Assembly: GCF_039693965.1 (NCBI RefSeq)
Contig: NZ_CP155576.1
Span: 1,116,001 to 1,180,000, forward strand
Origin: Moraxella sp. K1664
Lineage (GTDB): Bacteria > Pseudomonadota > Gammaproteobacteria > Pseudomonadales > Moraxellaceae
Direction: 5' to 3'
DNA: 64,000 nt
The notes under the pieces were generated by a model, which was not told the origin of the DNA, searched no databases, and saw nothing but the letters and a program-made list of their open reading frames with translations. Shown here piece after piece: positions 44,285 to 53,831 of this stretch (its first letter is position 1; each line of letters starts with the position of its first letter). A program made the translations under genes and the position numbers.

Positions 44285-44659
44285 ATGGCAACTACAAACC
44301 AACTTATCCGTAAGGGTCGTAAGACCATTACTGAAAAGTCAAAAGTACCTGCACTACAAGCTTGCCCACAACGTCGTGGCGTTTGTACTCGTGTATATAC
44401 CACTACCCCTAAAAAGCCAAACTCAGCCATGCGTAAAGTATGCCGTGTGCGTTTGACTTCTGGCTATGAAGTATCTAGCTACATCGGCGGTGAAGGTCAT
44501 AACCTACAAGAGCACAGCGTTGTGCTTATCCGTGGTGGTCGTGTAAAAGACCTACCAGGTGTGCGTTATCACACTGTTCGTGGCGCACTTGACTGTGCAG
44601 GCGTTAAAGACCGTAAACAAGGTCGTTCTAAGTATGGTGCTAAACGTCCTAAGGCGTAA
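44285..44659 (+). CDS. rpsL: 30S ribosomal protein S12
   Basis: S12 lies at the decoding centre of the 30S subunit. 124 residues: [14 protein letters not shown] start, [28 protein letters not shown] with the PNSA segment, and [20 protein letters not shown]. The lysine associated with streptomycin response (TPKKPNS) is the wild-type residue. The ATG at 44285 has GGGAGA upstream. First gene of the str operon. Confidence 0.98.
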   Translation: MATTNQLIRKGRKTITEKSKVPALQACPQRRGVCTRVYTTTPKKPNSAMRKVCRVRLTSGYEVSSYIGGEGHNLQEHSVVLIRGGRVKDLPGVRYHTVRGALDCAGVKDRKQGRSKYGAKRPKA

Positions 44660-44811
44660 TTTAGCTCAATAACCCAAATTTAACCTGTGCATGGATTGTG
44701 AGATGTGTGTTAATCACCCCCATGCCCACAATCATGCAGTAAGGCTGGCTAAATGCTTGATTTGTTTTAAGATTGTATGCCAGATTTACCCTGAAGACAT
44801 AAGGAACTATT

Positions 44812-45285
44812 ATGCCAAGACGTCGTGTCGTCGCTGCCCGTGAAATTCTACCTGATCCTAAGTTCGGCAGCCAAACCATCGCCAAATTCATCAACCACGT
44901 TATGGTTGACGGAAAAAAATCAGTCGCTGAAAAAATCGTTTATGGTGCGTTAGAGAGCGTTGCTGCCAAGCGTAACATCGAAGATCCAGTGGCTTTCTTT
45001 GAAGAAGTGCTAGAAAGCGTTCGCCCAACGGTGGAAGTAAAAGCCCGCCGTGTTGGTGGTGCTACCTACCAAGTGCCTATGGAAGTCCGTCCCTCCCGTC
45101 GTACTGCCCTAGCCATGCGTTGGTTGGCTGACGCTGCCGCTAAGCGTTCTGAAAAATCTATGGCTCTACGCCTAGCAGGTGAGCTAAATGACGCCGCCGA
45201 AGGTAAAGGTGCTGCCATCAAAAAACGTGATGACGTTCACCGTATGGCTGACGCGAACAAAGCGTTCTCTCACTTCCGCTTCTAA
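44812..45285 (+). CDS. rpsG: 30S ribosomal protein S7
   Basis: Primary rRNA-binding protein of the 30S head. 157 residues: [20 protein letters not shown] start, [38 protein letters not shown] and the C-terminal [15 protein letters not shown]. The gap from rpsL is 152 bp and partly GC-structured; in E. coli the rpsL-rpsG spacer is where S7 represses the operon, and the same may hold here (inference). Confidence 0.98.
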   Translation: MPRRRVVAAREILPDPKFGSQTIAKFINHVMVDGKKSVAEKIVYGALESVAAKRNIEDPVAFFEEVLESVRPTVEVKARRVGGATYQVPMEVRPSRRTALAMRWLADAAAKRSEKSMALRLAGELNDAAEGKGAAIKKRDDVHRMADANKAFSHFRF

Positions 45286-45406
45286 TTTTATTAAAAGCGT
45301 GTTTGGCTTGCCAAACAATATCAGTCGTTTGTCATGGTTCGGTCATGATGATGTCTTATCATGACAAACTGACACCCAATTACTCGCAATTTTTCTAGGA
45401 AAAATT

Positions 45407-47533
45407 ATGGCACGTAAAACCCCCTTAAATAGATACCGTAACATCGGTATTTCTGCGCACATTGACGCAGGTAAAACCACGACCTCAGAGCGTATTTTGT
45501 TCTACACAGGTAAAAGCCACAAAATCGGTGAAGTGCACGAAGGTGCTGCAACGATGGACTGGATGGAGCAAGAGCAAGAGCGTGGTATTACCATTACTTC
45601 TGCTGCGACCACTTGCTTTTGGTCTGGCATGTCTGAGCAATTCCCAGAGCACCGCATTAACCTAATTGACACCCCCGGTCACGTTGACTTCACCATTGAA
45701 GTTGAACGTTCTATGCGTGTACTTGATGGTGCATGTATGGTGTACTGTGCGGTTGGTGGTGTACAGCCTCAGTCGGAGACTGTATGGCGTCAAGCCAACA
45801 AATACAAAGTGCCACGTCTTGCCTTTGTTAACAAAATGGACCGTACTGGCGCTAACTTCTTCCGTGTGGTTGAACAAGTTAAAACCCGTCTAGGCGGTAA
45901 CCCTGTGCCTGTGGTTGTGCCAATCGGTGCAGAAGACAACTTTGAAGGTGTTGTTGACCTGCTTGAGATGAAATCCATCATTTGGGACGTAGAATCTCAA
46001 GGGATGAAGTTTGAATATGGCGAGATTCCTGCCGACCTAGTAGATACTGCCAACGAATGGCGTAACAACATGGTTGAAGTAGCTGCTGAGTCATCAGAAG
46101 AGCTGATGGACAAATACCTAGAAGAGGGCGACTTGTCTCGTGAAGACATCGTCGCTGGTCTTCGTGCTCGTACACTGGCATGTGAAATCCAGCCAATGCT
46201 TTGTGGTACTGCCTTTAAAAACAAAGGCGTACAGCGTATGCTTGATGCCGTCATCGAGTTCTTGCCTGCCCCCACTGACGTTGAGGCCATCAAAGGCATT
46301 CTAGATGACAAAGACGAAACCGAAGGTAGCCGTGAGTCTTCTGATGATGCTCCATTTGCCGCCCTTGCATTCAAAATCATGAATGACAAATACGTGGGTA
46401 ACCTAACTTTCGTTCGTGTGTACTCTGGCGTTGCAAAACAAGGCGACAGCGTTTATAACCCTGTTAAGATGAAGCGTGAGCGTATCGGTCGTATCGTTGA
46501 GATGCATGCCAACAGCCAAAACGAAGTTGAAGAAGTTCGTGCAGGCGACATCGTAGCATTGGTGGGTCTAAAAGACGTAACCACAGGTGATACCTTGTGT
46601 GATAATGACAACATCATCACCTTGGAGCGTATGGAATTCCCAGACCCAGTTATCAGCCTAGCGGTTGAGCCAAAAACCAAAGCTGACCAAGAAAAAATGT
46701 CTATCGCTTTAGGTCGTCTTGCTAAAGAAGACCCATCGTTCCGTGTACGCACAGACGAAGAAAGTGGTCAGACCATTATCTCTGGTATGGGTGAATTGCA
46801 CCTTGACATCATCGTTGACCGTATGAAGCGTGAATTTGGTGTTGAAGCGAACATCGGTGCACCACAGGTTGCCTACCGTGAAACCATCCGTCAAACGGTT
46901 GAAGTTGAAGGTAAGTTTGTTCGTCAAACAGGTGGTCGTGGTAAGTTTGGTCACGTTTGGCTGCGTCTTGAACCACTTGACCCAGAAGGTGATGTGGAAT
47001 ACGAATTTGCCGAAGAAATCGTGGGCGGTGTTGTACCAAAAGAATACCACGGTGCGGTAGATAAGGGTATCCAAGAGCGTATGAAAAACGGCGTTTTGGC
47101 AGGTTACCCAGTTGTTAATGTTAAAGCGACCCTATATGATGGTTCTTACCATGACGTTGACTCTGATGAGCTATCGTTCAAAATGGCGGGTTCTATCGCA
47201 TTCAAGAAAGGCTTTATGCAAGCATCTCCTGCTCTGCTAGAGCCTATCATGAAAGTAGAAGTTGAGACTCCAGAAGACTACATGGGCGACATCATGGGTG
47301 ACCTTAACCGTCGTCGTGGTGTGGTTCAAGGCATGGACGACTTGCCTGGTGGTACCAAAGCCATCCGTGCAGAAGTGCCACTTGCTGAAATGTTCGGTTA
47401 TGCCACTCAAATGCGTTCTATGTCTCAAGGTCGTGCAACTTACTCTATGGAATTTGCCAAATACCAAGAAACGCCTAAGAACGTGGCTGATGAAATCATC
47501 AAGAAATTCACTGCCAAAGATGATGACGAGTAA
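45407..47533 (+). CDS. fusA: Elongation factor G
   Basis: GTPase that drives ribosomal translocation and recycling. 708 residues: [22 protein letters not shown] with the P-loop, [11 protein letters not shown] (switch I), [11 protein letters not shown] (switch II), [11 protein letters not shown] (NKMD), then domains II-V, including [16 protein letters not shown] and the C-terminal [41 protein letters not shown]. All G motifs are present. Str operon between rpsG and tuf. Confidence 0.98.
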   Translation: MARKTPLNRYRNIGISAHIDAGKTTTSERILFYTGKSHKIGEVHEGAATMDWMEQEQERGITITSAATTCFWSGMSEQFPEHRINLIDTPGHVDFTIEVERSMRVLDGACMVYCAVGGVQPQSETVWRQANKYKVPRLAFVNKMDRTGANFFRVVEQVKTRLGGNPVPVVVPIGAEDNFEGVVDLLEMKSIIWDVESQGMKFEYGEIPADLVDTANEWRNNMVEVAAESSEELMDKYLEEGDLSREDIVAGLRARTLACEIQPMLCGTAFKNKGVQRMLDAVIEFLPAPTDVEAIKGILDDKDETEGSRESSDDAPFAALAFKIMNDKYVGNLTFVRVYSGVAKQGDSVYNPVKMKRERIGRIVEMHANSQNEVEEVRAGDIVALVGLKDVTTGDTLCDNDNIITLERMEFPDPVISLAVEPKTKADQEKMSIALGRLAKEDPSFRVRTDEESGQTIISGMGELHLDIIVDRMKREFGVEANIGAPQVAYRETIRQTVEVEGKFVRQTGGRGKFGHVWLRLEPLDPEGDVEYEFAEEIVGGVVPKEYHGAVDKGIQERMKNGVLAGYPVVNVKATLYDGSYHDVDSDELSFKMAGSIAFKKGFMQASPALLEPIMKVEVETPEDYMGDIMGDLNRRRGVVQGMDDLPGGTKAIRAEVPLAEMFGYATQMRSMSQGRATYSMEFAKYQETPKNVADEIIKKFTAKDDDE

Positions 47534-47640
47534 TCATAATCATCTCATTTAAATCCGTTTTGGTTTGTCCATGAGTGGCAAACCAAAACAATCACTTATC
47601 AAAACCTTGTGCAGTTTGCACGAATCAAAAGGATATTATC

Positions 47641-48831
47641 ATGGCCAAAGCCAAATTCGAACGTAACAAACCACACGTAAACGTTGGTACCATCGGTCAC
47701 GTTGACCACGGTAAAACTACCCTAACTGCTGCGATTGCTACCGTTGCTGCTAAGCACCACGGTGGTGAAGCAAAAGACTACGCTGCCATTGACTCAGCTC
47801 CTGAAGAAAAAGCTCGTGGTATTACCATTAACACTTCTCACATCGAGTATGACACTGCAGCTCGCCACTATGCACACGTAGACTGCCCCGGTCACGCCGA
47901 CTACGTTAAAAACATGATTACTGGTGCCGCTCAAATGGACGGTGCGATTCTAGTTGTTGCTGCCACAGATGGTCCTATGCCACAAACTCGTGAGCACATC
48001 CTTCTGTCTCGTCAGGTTGGTGTACCTTACATCATGGTATTCATGAATAAGTGCGACCTAGTAGACGACGAAGAGCTACTAGAACTAGTAGAAATGGAAG
48101 TACGTGAACTTCTATCTGACTATGACTTCCCAGGTGATGACACCCCAATCATCAAAGGTTCTGCTCTTCTAGGTCTAAACGGTGATGCTGGTCAATATGG
48201 CGAGCCTGCCATCCTAGAACTACTAGACACCCTAGACAGCTACATTCCTGAGCCTGAGCGTGACATCGATAAAGCATTCCTAATGCCAATCGAAGACGTA
48301 TTCTCTATCTCTGGTCGTGGTACTGTGGTAACAGGTCGTGTTGAATCTGGTATCATCAAAGTTGGTGATGAAGTTGAAATCGTAGGTATCAAAGACACCG
48401 CCAAAACCACCTGTACTGGTGTTGAGATGTTCCGTAAGCTACTAGACGAAGGTCGTGCTGGCGAGAACTGTGGTGTTCTACTACGTGGTACCAAGCGTGA
48501 AGAAGTTCAACGTGGTCAAGTACTAGCCAAGCCAGGTTCAATCACCCCACACACCAACTTTGACGCTGAAGTATACGTACTGTCAAAAGAAGAAGGTGGT
48601 CGTCATACTCCATTCCTAAATGGCTATCGTCCACAATTCTACTTCCGTACCACTGACGTAACAGGTGCCATCACCCTACAAGAAGGTACTGAAATGGTTA
48701 TGCCTGGCGACAACGTTGAGATGAGTGTTGAGCTTATCCACCCAATCGCCATGGACAAAGGTCTACGCTTCGCGATTCGTGAAGGTGGTCGCACCGTAGG
48801 TGCTGGTGTTGTTGCTAACGTTAAGAACTAA
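47641..48831 (+). CDS. tuf: Elongation factor Tu
   Basis: GTPase that delivers aminoacyl-tRNA to the ribosome. 396 residues: [81 protein letters not shown] and C-terminal beta barrels ending [10 protein letters not shown]. Codon choice is strongly biased (CTA-rich for Leu), as usual in highly expressed genes. The start at 47641 has AAAGGATATT upstream; the earlier in-frame start is non-homologous. Many gamma-proteobacteria carry a second tuf elsewhere; only one is here. Confidence 0.98.
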   Translation: MAKAKFERNKPHVNVGTIGHVDHGKTTLTAAIATVAAKHHGGEAKDYAAIDSAPEEKARGITINTSHIEYDTAARHYAHVDCPGHADYVKNMITGAAQMDGAILVVAATDGPMPQTREHILLSRQVGVPYIMVFMNKCDLVDDEELLELVEMEVRELLSDYDFPGDDTPIIKGSALLGLNGDAGQYGEPAILELLDTLDSYIPEPERDIDKAFLMPIEDVFSISGRGTVVTGRVESGIIKVGDEVEIVGIKDTAKTTCTGVEMFRKLLDEGRAGENCGVLLRGTKREEVQRGQVLAKPGSITPHTNFDAEVYVLSKEEGGRHTPFLNGYRPQFYFRTTDVTGAITLQEGTEMVMPGDNVEMSVELIHPIAMDKGLRFAIREGGRTVGAGVVANVKN

Positions 48832-48872
48832 TCTAACAAGATTGGCTTAACAGCAAACAAGACCAACCAAGT

Positions 48873-48917
48873 CAAACCAAACCCCCTGCCAGAGATGGTG
48901 GGGGGTTTGGGTTTTTG
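48873..48917 (+). terminator. Intrinsic terminator after tuf
   Basis: CCAAACCCCCTGCC-AGAGAT-GGTGGGGGGTTTGG followed by TTTTT. Very strong stem ending the str operon. Confidence 0.94.
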
Positions 48918-48941
48918 GAAAAGGGGAAAGGGGGAATGAAG

Positions 48942-50096
48942 TTAATGAAGCACGACTTCTAAGCGACTAAAACCTGACGCAGGATAGATGGCATGGTCAA
49001 AGTAGTCGTCAGACGCAGGGCGAATCTTGCTTACCTGCTCTGCCAAGCATTCTACCAATAGCCCCAGTTCAAGCTGTGCCAATGGCTTACCAGGGCAGAC
49101 ATGAACGCCATGTCCATAGACCAGATTATTAGCTTGGTTGCGGTGTAGTTCAAAACTGTCCGCTTGATGAAAGGCTTTGGGGTCACGGTTGGCGGACTGC
49201 CAGTTAATCGTGATTTTGGCGTCTTTGGGGATGTCCACGCCATGTAGAGTGACAGGGCAGGTGGTGCGTCGTCTGTTGGTGATGAGCGGGTCGTGTAAAC
49301 GCAGTATTTCTAGGACGGCATTATCAATGTCTTGGGGGTTGGCTTTGAGATGAATCAAGACATCAGGATGATGAATAAAAAATTCAAAAATAATCCCGAC
49401 CGCTGACGACATGGTGGACAGTTCACCCACCGTCCAGTTGCGAATGAGTGAGATAAGCTCTTCATCGCTCATCACTCGCTCGCCTTGTGGTAACATGACC
49501 ACGTCGTTCATCAGTTCAAAGGTCACATCATCAGGGCGTTTTGTCCGTTTGTCATCCAAAATCGCCTTGATATAACTGTCAAATTCTAAGGCGACACTGG
49601 CAATCTCATCCCGATTTTGGCTCAGTGTGGCTTTGCGGTTTTTCTCAATCCATGCGTTTAATGGTGCTTCGGTCTCATCGCCCCAGCCCATAAAGGCATT
49701 TTGTAGCTTGACGGCATAAGTTTTGGCAAACTCTGCCATGACATCAATGGGCTGACCCTTGGGCAGTTGGCTCACTAAGCTGTCAATCAACTCCTTGGCG
49801 ATGGGGTGAAATGTCGCCATGCGGTCAGCGGTAAAATATTTATCATTAATCGCACGAAACGCCGTATGAACAGGTGCGTCCATGCCGTTTGGCACAGCGA
49901 TATGGCGGTCTGAGACGTGATTGGAAAATATCGCAGGGTCGTTTAGAATGTGCATGACATCAGCATGAGAAAACACGCTATAACCGAACTTATCATCATG
50001 GGCGATGGGACAGCGTGCTCGCATGTCGTCATAAGCACGACGCTGATTTTTCTGAACTTGTTCATCATCAGATTGCCAGTTGATGGAAGTGGACAT
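48942..50096 (-). CDS. Cytochrome P450
   Basis: 384 residues of soluble bacterial class. The heme-binding loop is VYGHGVHVCPGKPLAQLELG with the thiolate Cys, and the K-helix ExxR is EILR. The I-helix segment reads RNWTVGELSTMSSAVG, where most P450s have (A/G)Gx(D/E)T; the acid/alcohol pair is not in its usual register, as in some peroxygenase-type or specialised P450s. No ferredoxin or ferredoxin reductase adjoins; the rubredoxin reductase lies 37 kb away. Substrate unknown. Followed upstream (50.2 kb) by IS110 copy 2. Confidence 0.88.
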   Translation of the reverse strand: MSTSINWQSDDEQVQKNQRRAYDDMRARCPIAHDDKFGYSVFSHADVMHILNDPAIFSNHVSDRHIAVPNGMDAPVHTAFRAINDKYFTADRMATFHPIAKELIDSLVSQLPKGQPIDVMAEFAKTYAVKLQNAFMGWGDETEAPLNAWIEKNRKATLSQNRDEIASVALEFDSYIKAILDDKRTKRPDDVTFELMNDVVMLPQGERVMSDEELISLIRNWTVGELSTMSSAVGIIFEFFIHHPDVLIHLKANPQDIDNAVLEILRLHDPLITNRRRTTCPVTLHGVDIPKDAKITINWQSANRDPKAFHQADSFELHRNQANNLVYGHGVHVCPGKPLAQLELGLLVECLAEQVSKIRPASDDYFDHAIYPASGFSRLEVVLH

Positions 50097-50348
50097 AAAT
50101 TATCCTTGGGCGGTGAATGGTCTTGCCATTGTAATCAACGCATGACAATCCTGCTATTAGCCCTTGGGGGTAGGGTGTGATGGTTTGTCAAAAAACTTCC
50201 TGCAAAACCCCAAATTAAAGAAAACTGCTCAAAGTGAGCTATGCCTGCCCATAACGGTTTTCCGCCACCCGCAGGCATAGCTCAGATACCATGATACCCC
50301 ACCTAAGTCAATGGTTTTTTAAGTATCTGGTATCTAGTATCTTACAAA

Positions 50349-51332
50349 CTAACTTAAAGATACTTGTTGCTCAAAGGATGTTTGGGTTTTGATAACACCA
50401 AAACAGATATGTACCAATTTACGCATACAAGCACATAAGGCTTGCATTTTGGTTTTACCGTTTTGTTGTAATCGTTCATAAAATGCCTTAATGGTGCTAT
50501 TATAACGAATGGCACTCATTGCAGACATATACAGCTTAGCACGCAAAGAGACTTGCCCTTGTTTGGACAGTTTGGTTGCTCCCTTAAAGACACCTGACTG
50601 TCTTTGTTTGGGTATTAAGCCTAAAAACGAAGCCATCTGTGAGGCTTTTTTAAATTGTTTGGTATGTATTAAGCATACCACTTCTTTGGCAATAACAGAA
50701 CCAATACCGTCAATGGTTTCAAGTAAGGTTTTGTCTTGCTTTAAACTTGGTTGTTTGTCAACAAAGTCATCAATGTCTTTGGTGAGTTTGGCAATTTCCT
50801 CTTGAAGGACACTGATGACTGTTTGCATGGATGCTTTAACCAAATCGGGCAGATTGGGTGATAAGAGCAACTCTTGTCGGTTTTGCTCTCGTTGCAAATC
50901 TTCTTTGAGTGCTTCTAAGCGAGCCAATAGAGCTTTTAGCTGTTTGGCTTCAATGCTAGGTGCTACCCAAACCTCAGGCTTGTGGCTATAACCATACCTT
51001 GATAAAATAATGCTGTCTTTTTTATCAGTTTTATGGATTACCCCCAAACTGTCTGCAAATTTGCGGACATAGTTAGGATTGACAATGCTTTGCTTGATAT
51101 TATTATCATCAAGAAACTCACTTAGGTGTTCATGATAAACCCCTGTTGCTTCTAGGATGATGTGTAGCTCATCAAGATGATTGCTGACATTGGTTTTTAA
51201 CCAAGCAAGCAGTAAATCAAAGCCTGCTTTGTTGTTGTTAAAAACCTTGGTTTTTACTTTATTTGTGCTTGGGTTTATAAATGCAACATCAAACTTTGCT
51301 TTGCTGATGTCTATGCCAATATAGTGTATCAT
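50349..51332 (-). CDS. IS110-family transposase, second copy
   Basis: 327 residues with the same DEDD RuvC-like and Transposase_20 domains as the gene at 13888-14871: MIHYIGIDISKAKF, ILEATGVYHEHLSEFL, KTDKKDSIILSRYG, LLETIDGIGSVIAKEVV. Substitutions relative to copy 1 are at four places (N-to-S in VISVLQEE, H-to-Q in DKQPSL, M-to-I in CLIHTK, I-to-T in KGATKLSK). Intact, so both copies may be active. Confidence 0.9.
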   Translation of the reverse strand: MIHYIGIDISKAKFDVAFINPSTNKVKTKVFNNNKAGFDLLLAWLKTNVSNHLDELHIILEATGVYHEHLSEFLDDNNIKQSIVNPNYVRKFADSLGVIHKTDKKDSIILSRYGYSHKPEVWVAPSIEAKQLKALLARLEALKEDLQREQNRQELLLSPNLPDLVKASMQTVISVLQEEIAKLTKDIDDFVDKQPSLKQDKTLLETIDGIGSVIAKEVVCLIHTKQFKKASQMASFLGLIPKQRQSGVFKGATKLSKQGQVSLRAKLYMSAMSAIRYNSTIKAFYERLQQNGKTKMQALCACMRKLVHICFGVIKTQTSFEQQVSLS

Positions 51333-51529
51333 CTGTCTCTTGCCTTGTTTATGCAGTGTCTGTTTTAATAAACGCACTTAGATACCATTCAGAGTTAAGA
51401 TGACAAGCAAAGGACACCATCTGAGCACCAGTGTTAAGACACTAAGGGCGAACCCGTGTTCTCTTTGCTTGTATAACCCAACAACATTCTAGCAGATAAT
51501 CTAGGTTTGGTGTTGGGTTGATACAAGGG
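51333..51529 (-). ncRNA. Candidate IS110 bridge-RNA region, copy 2
   Basis: The non-coding segment between the transposase start and the IS left end, matching 13690-13887. The AACCCAAC/GTTGGGTT stem is conserved. If the bridge-RNA model holds, this RNA carries the loops that recognise the REP-like target and the IS ends. Confidence 0.5.
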
Positions 51530-51564
51530 CGAACGGAAAACCTGGTTTTGCAGGAAGTCTAAAT

Positions 51565-51605
51565 AAAAAAGCGAAACCGCCAAATTTGCCAGTTTCGCTT
51601 TTTGC
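51565..51605 (-). terminator. Intrinsic terminator after the MetE-like gene
   Basis: On the minus strand, GCGAAACTGGC-AAATTT-GGCGGTTTCGC followed by TTTTTT. Confidence 0.88.
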
Positions 51606-51636
51606 TTGTTATTTAAAACAATTGTTTTTAGGGAAA

Positions 51637-52779
51637 TTATTCACCCCAAACTTCATCAGCGATATCTCTAATCATCTTCACCTTTGCCCACTGAGCTTCT
51701 TCGGTTAGGATGTTGCCTTCTTCTGTGGACGCAAATCCGCATTGTGGCGATAGGCAAAGCTGGTTGATGTCCACGTATTGCGTGGCTTCTTTGATACGGG
51801 CGATGATGTCGTCTTTGTTTTCAAGGTCGCCTGTTTTTGAAGTTACTAGACCTAGCACGACTTGCTGGTCTTTGATGTGGACAAGTGGGGCAAAGTCGCC
51901 TGCTCGCTCACTGTCATATTCCAAGAAAAAGCCGTCCACTCGGCAGGTGCCAAACAGCACTTCGGCAATCGGAGCATAACCGCCTTCTGAGAACCACGTT
52001 GAGCGGAAATTACCACGGCAGATGTGCATGGTGATTTGCATGTCGGCAGGTTTGGCATCCACAATTCGGTTTAGCATGGCAACATAATCCACCGCCAATT
52101 TGTCAAAATCAATGCCACGCTCGGCAAACTCTGCCTTTTTGTCTAACGCACAAAATTGCCCCCAGCTTGTGTCGTCCAGTTGCAAATTACGCAGACCCAT
52201 ATCATAAAACTTGTGCATGGCCTTGACATAAGCGGCCACAATGTCATCGTACAGACGGTTTTCATCTTGGTATAGCTCAATGGGCTTATAGTTGACATCA
52301 CGCACGCACGCCACAAGATGTAGCATGGATGGAGAGGGTATGGTGAATTTGGTTGGGGTGTCGCCTGCACAGTCTTTTAAGATTTGGTAGGCTTTGATAA
52401 AAGGGTGGTCGTCTGAAAAATCAATCTTATCCACGATTTTGACGCTATGGCTTTTTGGCTTGGCATCTTTAAACTGCACCGAAAAATTCTCGGTTTCTAC
52501 CCACTGCACGCCGTCCAATCCAGCCATAAAATCCAAATGCCACCACACACGGCTAAACTCACCATCGCTAACAGCGTGCAAGCCATTTTCTTTTTGTTTG
52601 GTGACCAGTTTGCCAATTTCATCTTTTAAAATGGCATCATAATCATCTTGCCCGATTTCGCCTGCATTTAGCTTGGTTTTGGCGGTCATCAGCTCATCGG
52701 TGCGTAAAAACGAGCCGACCACATCATTGCGATAAGGGGCGACATTGCGAGGTTTGGCGTTTGGAAAAAGCTGGCTCAT
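51637..52779 (-). CDS. MetE catalytic-core family methyltransferase (YxjG-like)
   Basis: 380 residues, the length of the C-terminal half of cobalamin-independent methionine synthase. The pattern fits the YxjG/YxjH-type family: NDVVGSFLRTDELM start, VSDGEFSRVWWHLDF, LRNLQLDDTSWGQFC, ITMHICRGNFRSTWF with the His and Cys zinc ligands, FFLEYDSERAGDF and LCLSPQCGFAS with the second zinc Cys. It should transfer a methyl group to homocysteine or a related thiol; the methyl donor is unknown because the folate-binding N-terminal domain is missing. It is not the MesD type described for Acinetobacter, judging by sequence start. Confidence 0.83.
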   Translation of the reverse strand: MSQLFPNAKPRNVAPYRNDVVGSFLRTDELMTAKTKLNAGEIGQDDYDAILKDEIGKLVTKQKENGLHAVSDGEFSRVWWHLDFMAGLDGVQWVETENFSVQFKDAKPKSHSVKIVDKIDFSDDHPFIKAYQILKDCAGDTPTKFTIPSPSMLHLVACVRDVNYKPIELYQDENRLYDDIVAAYVKAMHKFYDMGLRNLQLDDTSWGQFCALDKKAEFAERGIDFDKLAVDYVAMLNRIVDAKPADMQITMHICRGNFRSTWFSEGGYAPIAEVLFGTCRVDGFFLEYDSERAGDFAPLVHIKDQQVVLGLVTSKTGDLENKDDIIARIKEATQYVDINQLCLSPQCGFASTEEGNILTEEAQWAKVKMIRDIADEVWGE

Positions 52780-52801
52780 GGCTTACTCTCTTTTGCTTGG
52801 T

Positions 52802-52854
52802 TAAAATCATGTTACAATAACTTACCATTGGTTTGGTATTGTAACATGATTTTA
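52802..52854. other. 18-bp perfect inverted repeat between MetE-like and RT genes
   Basis: TAAAATCATGTTACAATA (52802-52819) and TATTGTAACATGATTTTA (52837-52854) are exact inverted repeats with a 17-bp spacer. It lies 22 bp upstream of the MetE-like start and 35 bp downstream of the reverse-transcriptase stop. No T-run follows. It could be an operator or leader hairpin of the MetE-like gene, or the processed end of the retron-like transcript. Confidence 0.8.
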
Positions 52855-52889
52855 GAAATAGTTAAAAGGAAAGCTCTTTTGTAAAGCAT

Positions 52890-53831
52890 TTAAGGGGCTA
52901 TCTTATTGAGCTTATTTAATAATTTATCAGCTTCATCTTGATGAAATCTTCTTAAATTATACACCTTTCCTTTTATGCTGTTGTATAATTTTTTATATTC
53001 TTCCTTATTGTAATTTTTATAAAATTTTTCACAAAAATAAACTTCTGAGCGAATAGAATTACGCTCTTTTTTGCTTAAAGTTAGACGTTGTGTAGAAACA
53101 TTGATTTGGGTAACTTTTTGCCTATCTTTGCCATTTTTCATAATAGAATGTTTTTTGCGATTTGGTTTAACATTGATACTTGCTAATAAACCATAAACTT
53201 TAGAGATAATTTCTGATTTCTCTTTGTTGCTTAATATTCTTTTACTGGAAATTGTTATATCATCTACAAATCGGGTATAAATCCAACCTTTTTTGCCAAA
53301 CTCTTCGACTAGCTTAGGTTCTCTCTGCCATAAAACTAAATTACCAATATAACCACTTACTTTGCTTCCTTGAACTAAAGAGCCTTTAAAAGTGGTTATT
53401 TCCGCCAAACATTCTGCTACCTCATGAGAGAATCTAAAGAAGTTACTCCAAATTTGATAAACTAAATTCTTGGTGATGCTAGGGAAAAAGTTTTTTATAT
53501 CTTCACTAATAATAGTTTTCGGTTGTAGGTGTTGTTTTGCATTGGTGATATAATCCCTCTTTTTGATTCCGCCATGCAAATAGCTAGGAAATTTCAATAC
53601 ATTGAAAAAATTTTTAACGATTTTTGCATGTACTTTCTTTAATTCTTCTTTTACATCATAAGTTTCACGAAAAGAGCCGTCTTCTTTTTTGACTCTTCCT
53701 TGCAAAAAGAAGAAGTTATCTGAATTTTTTTGTAAGAATAGCAATCTTTCTAGAGTGATATCTAAAGACAGAGCCAGACTTTTTAGGTTGGCTATTGGTT
53801 TATAAGGGTAGTGAAACGTATTGTTATCCAT
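52890..53831 (-). CDS. Retron-like reverse transcriptase with variant motifs
   Basis: 313 residues, the size of a retron RT. A basic N-terminus is followed by KVHAKIVKNFFNVLKFPSYLHGG, ITNAKQHLQPKTIISEDIKNFFPSIT (motif A, catalytic Asp111), CLAEITTFKGSLVQGSKVSGYIGNLVL (motif B; retrons usually have QGAPTSP), IYTRFVDDITIS (motif C; xxDD is FVDD at 188-191 instead of YADD) and KVTQINVSTQRLTLSKKERN (retron region Y is usually VTG, here VTQ at 240-242). The catalytic Asp residues are intact. It overlaps the XRE gene by 8 nt. Markedly AT-rich codons suggest transfer. It resembles retron RTs far more than group II intron or DGR RTs by eye. Confidence 0.85.
   Translation of the reverse strand: MDNNTFHYPYKPIANLKSLALSLDITLERLLFLQKNSDNFFFLQGRVKKEDGSFRETYDVKEELKKVHAKIVKNFFNVLKFPSYLHGGIKKRDYITNAKQHLQPKTIISEDIKNFFPSITKNLVYQIWSNFFRFSHEVAECLAEITTFKGSLVQGSKVSGYIGNLVLWQREPKLVEEFGKKGWIYTRFVDDITISSKRILSNKEKSEIISKVYGLLASINVKPNRKKHSIMKNGKDRQKVTQINVSTQRLTLSKKERNSIRSEVYFCEKFYKNYNKEEYKKLYNSIKGKVYNLRRFHQDEADKLLNKLNKIAP

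Larger units (their letters stand above)
50279..51536 (-). mobile_element. IS110-family element, copy 2
   Basis: Inverted, near-identical copy of the element at 13683-14941 (about four amino-acid differences in the transposase). Shared block from AGCTCAGATACC to GGGCGAACGG. As in copy 1, the outermost shared bases probably come from the target. It lies between the P450 and MetE-like genes, which may once have been adjacent. Confidence 0.85.
50195..51558. repeat. 15-bp inverted repeat and REP-like stem bracketing IS110 copy 2
   Basis: ACTTCCTGCAAAACC (50195-50209) and GGTTTTGCAGGAAGT (51544-51558) are perfect inverted repeats outside the IS. Inside the left flank is a second palindrome, GAGCTATGCCTGC with GCAGGCATAGCTC (about 50239-50283). 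The IS starts at the end of this stem, so it appears to have landed in a composite palindromic element. Confidence 0.75.

Noticed and set aside
52780-52889. SAM riboswitch or MetR site upstream of the MetE-like gene
   Set aside because: The leader is too short and contains only the 18-bp inverted repeat; no SAM-riboswitch core or TGAA-N5-TTCA site was found.
52890-53831. Group II intron or diversity-generating retroelement for the RT
   Set aside because: No intron maturase/endonuclease domain, no intron RNA domains, and no template/variable repeat pair or Avd gene near it; length and motif order fit retron-type RTs better.
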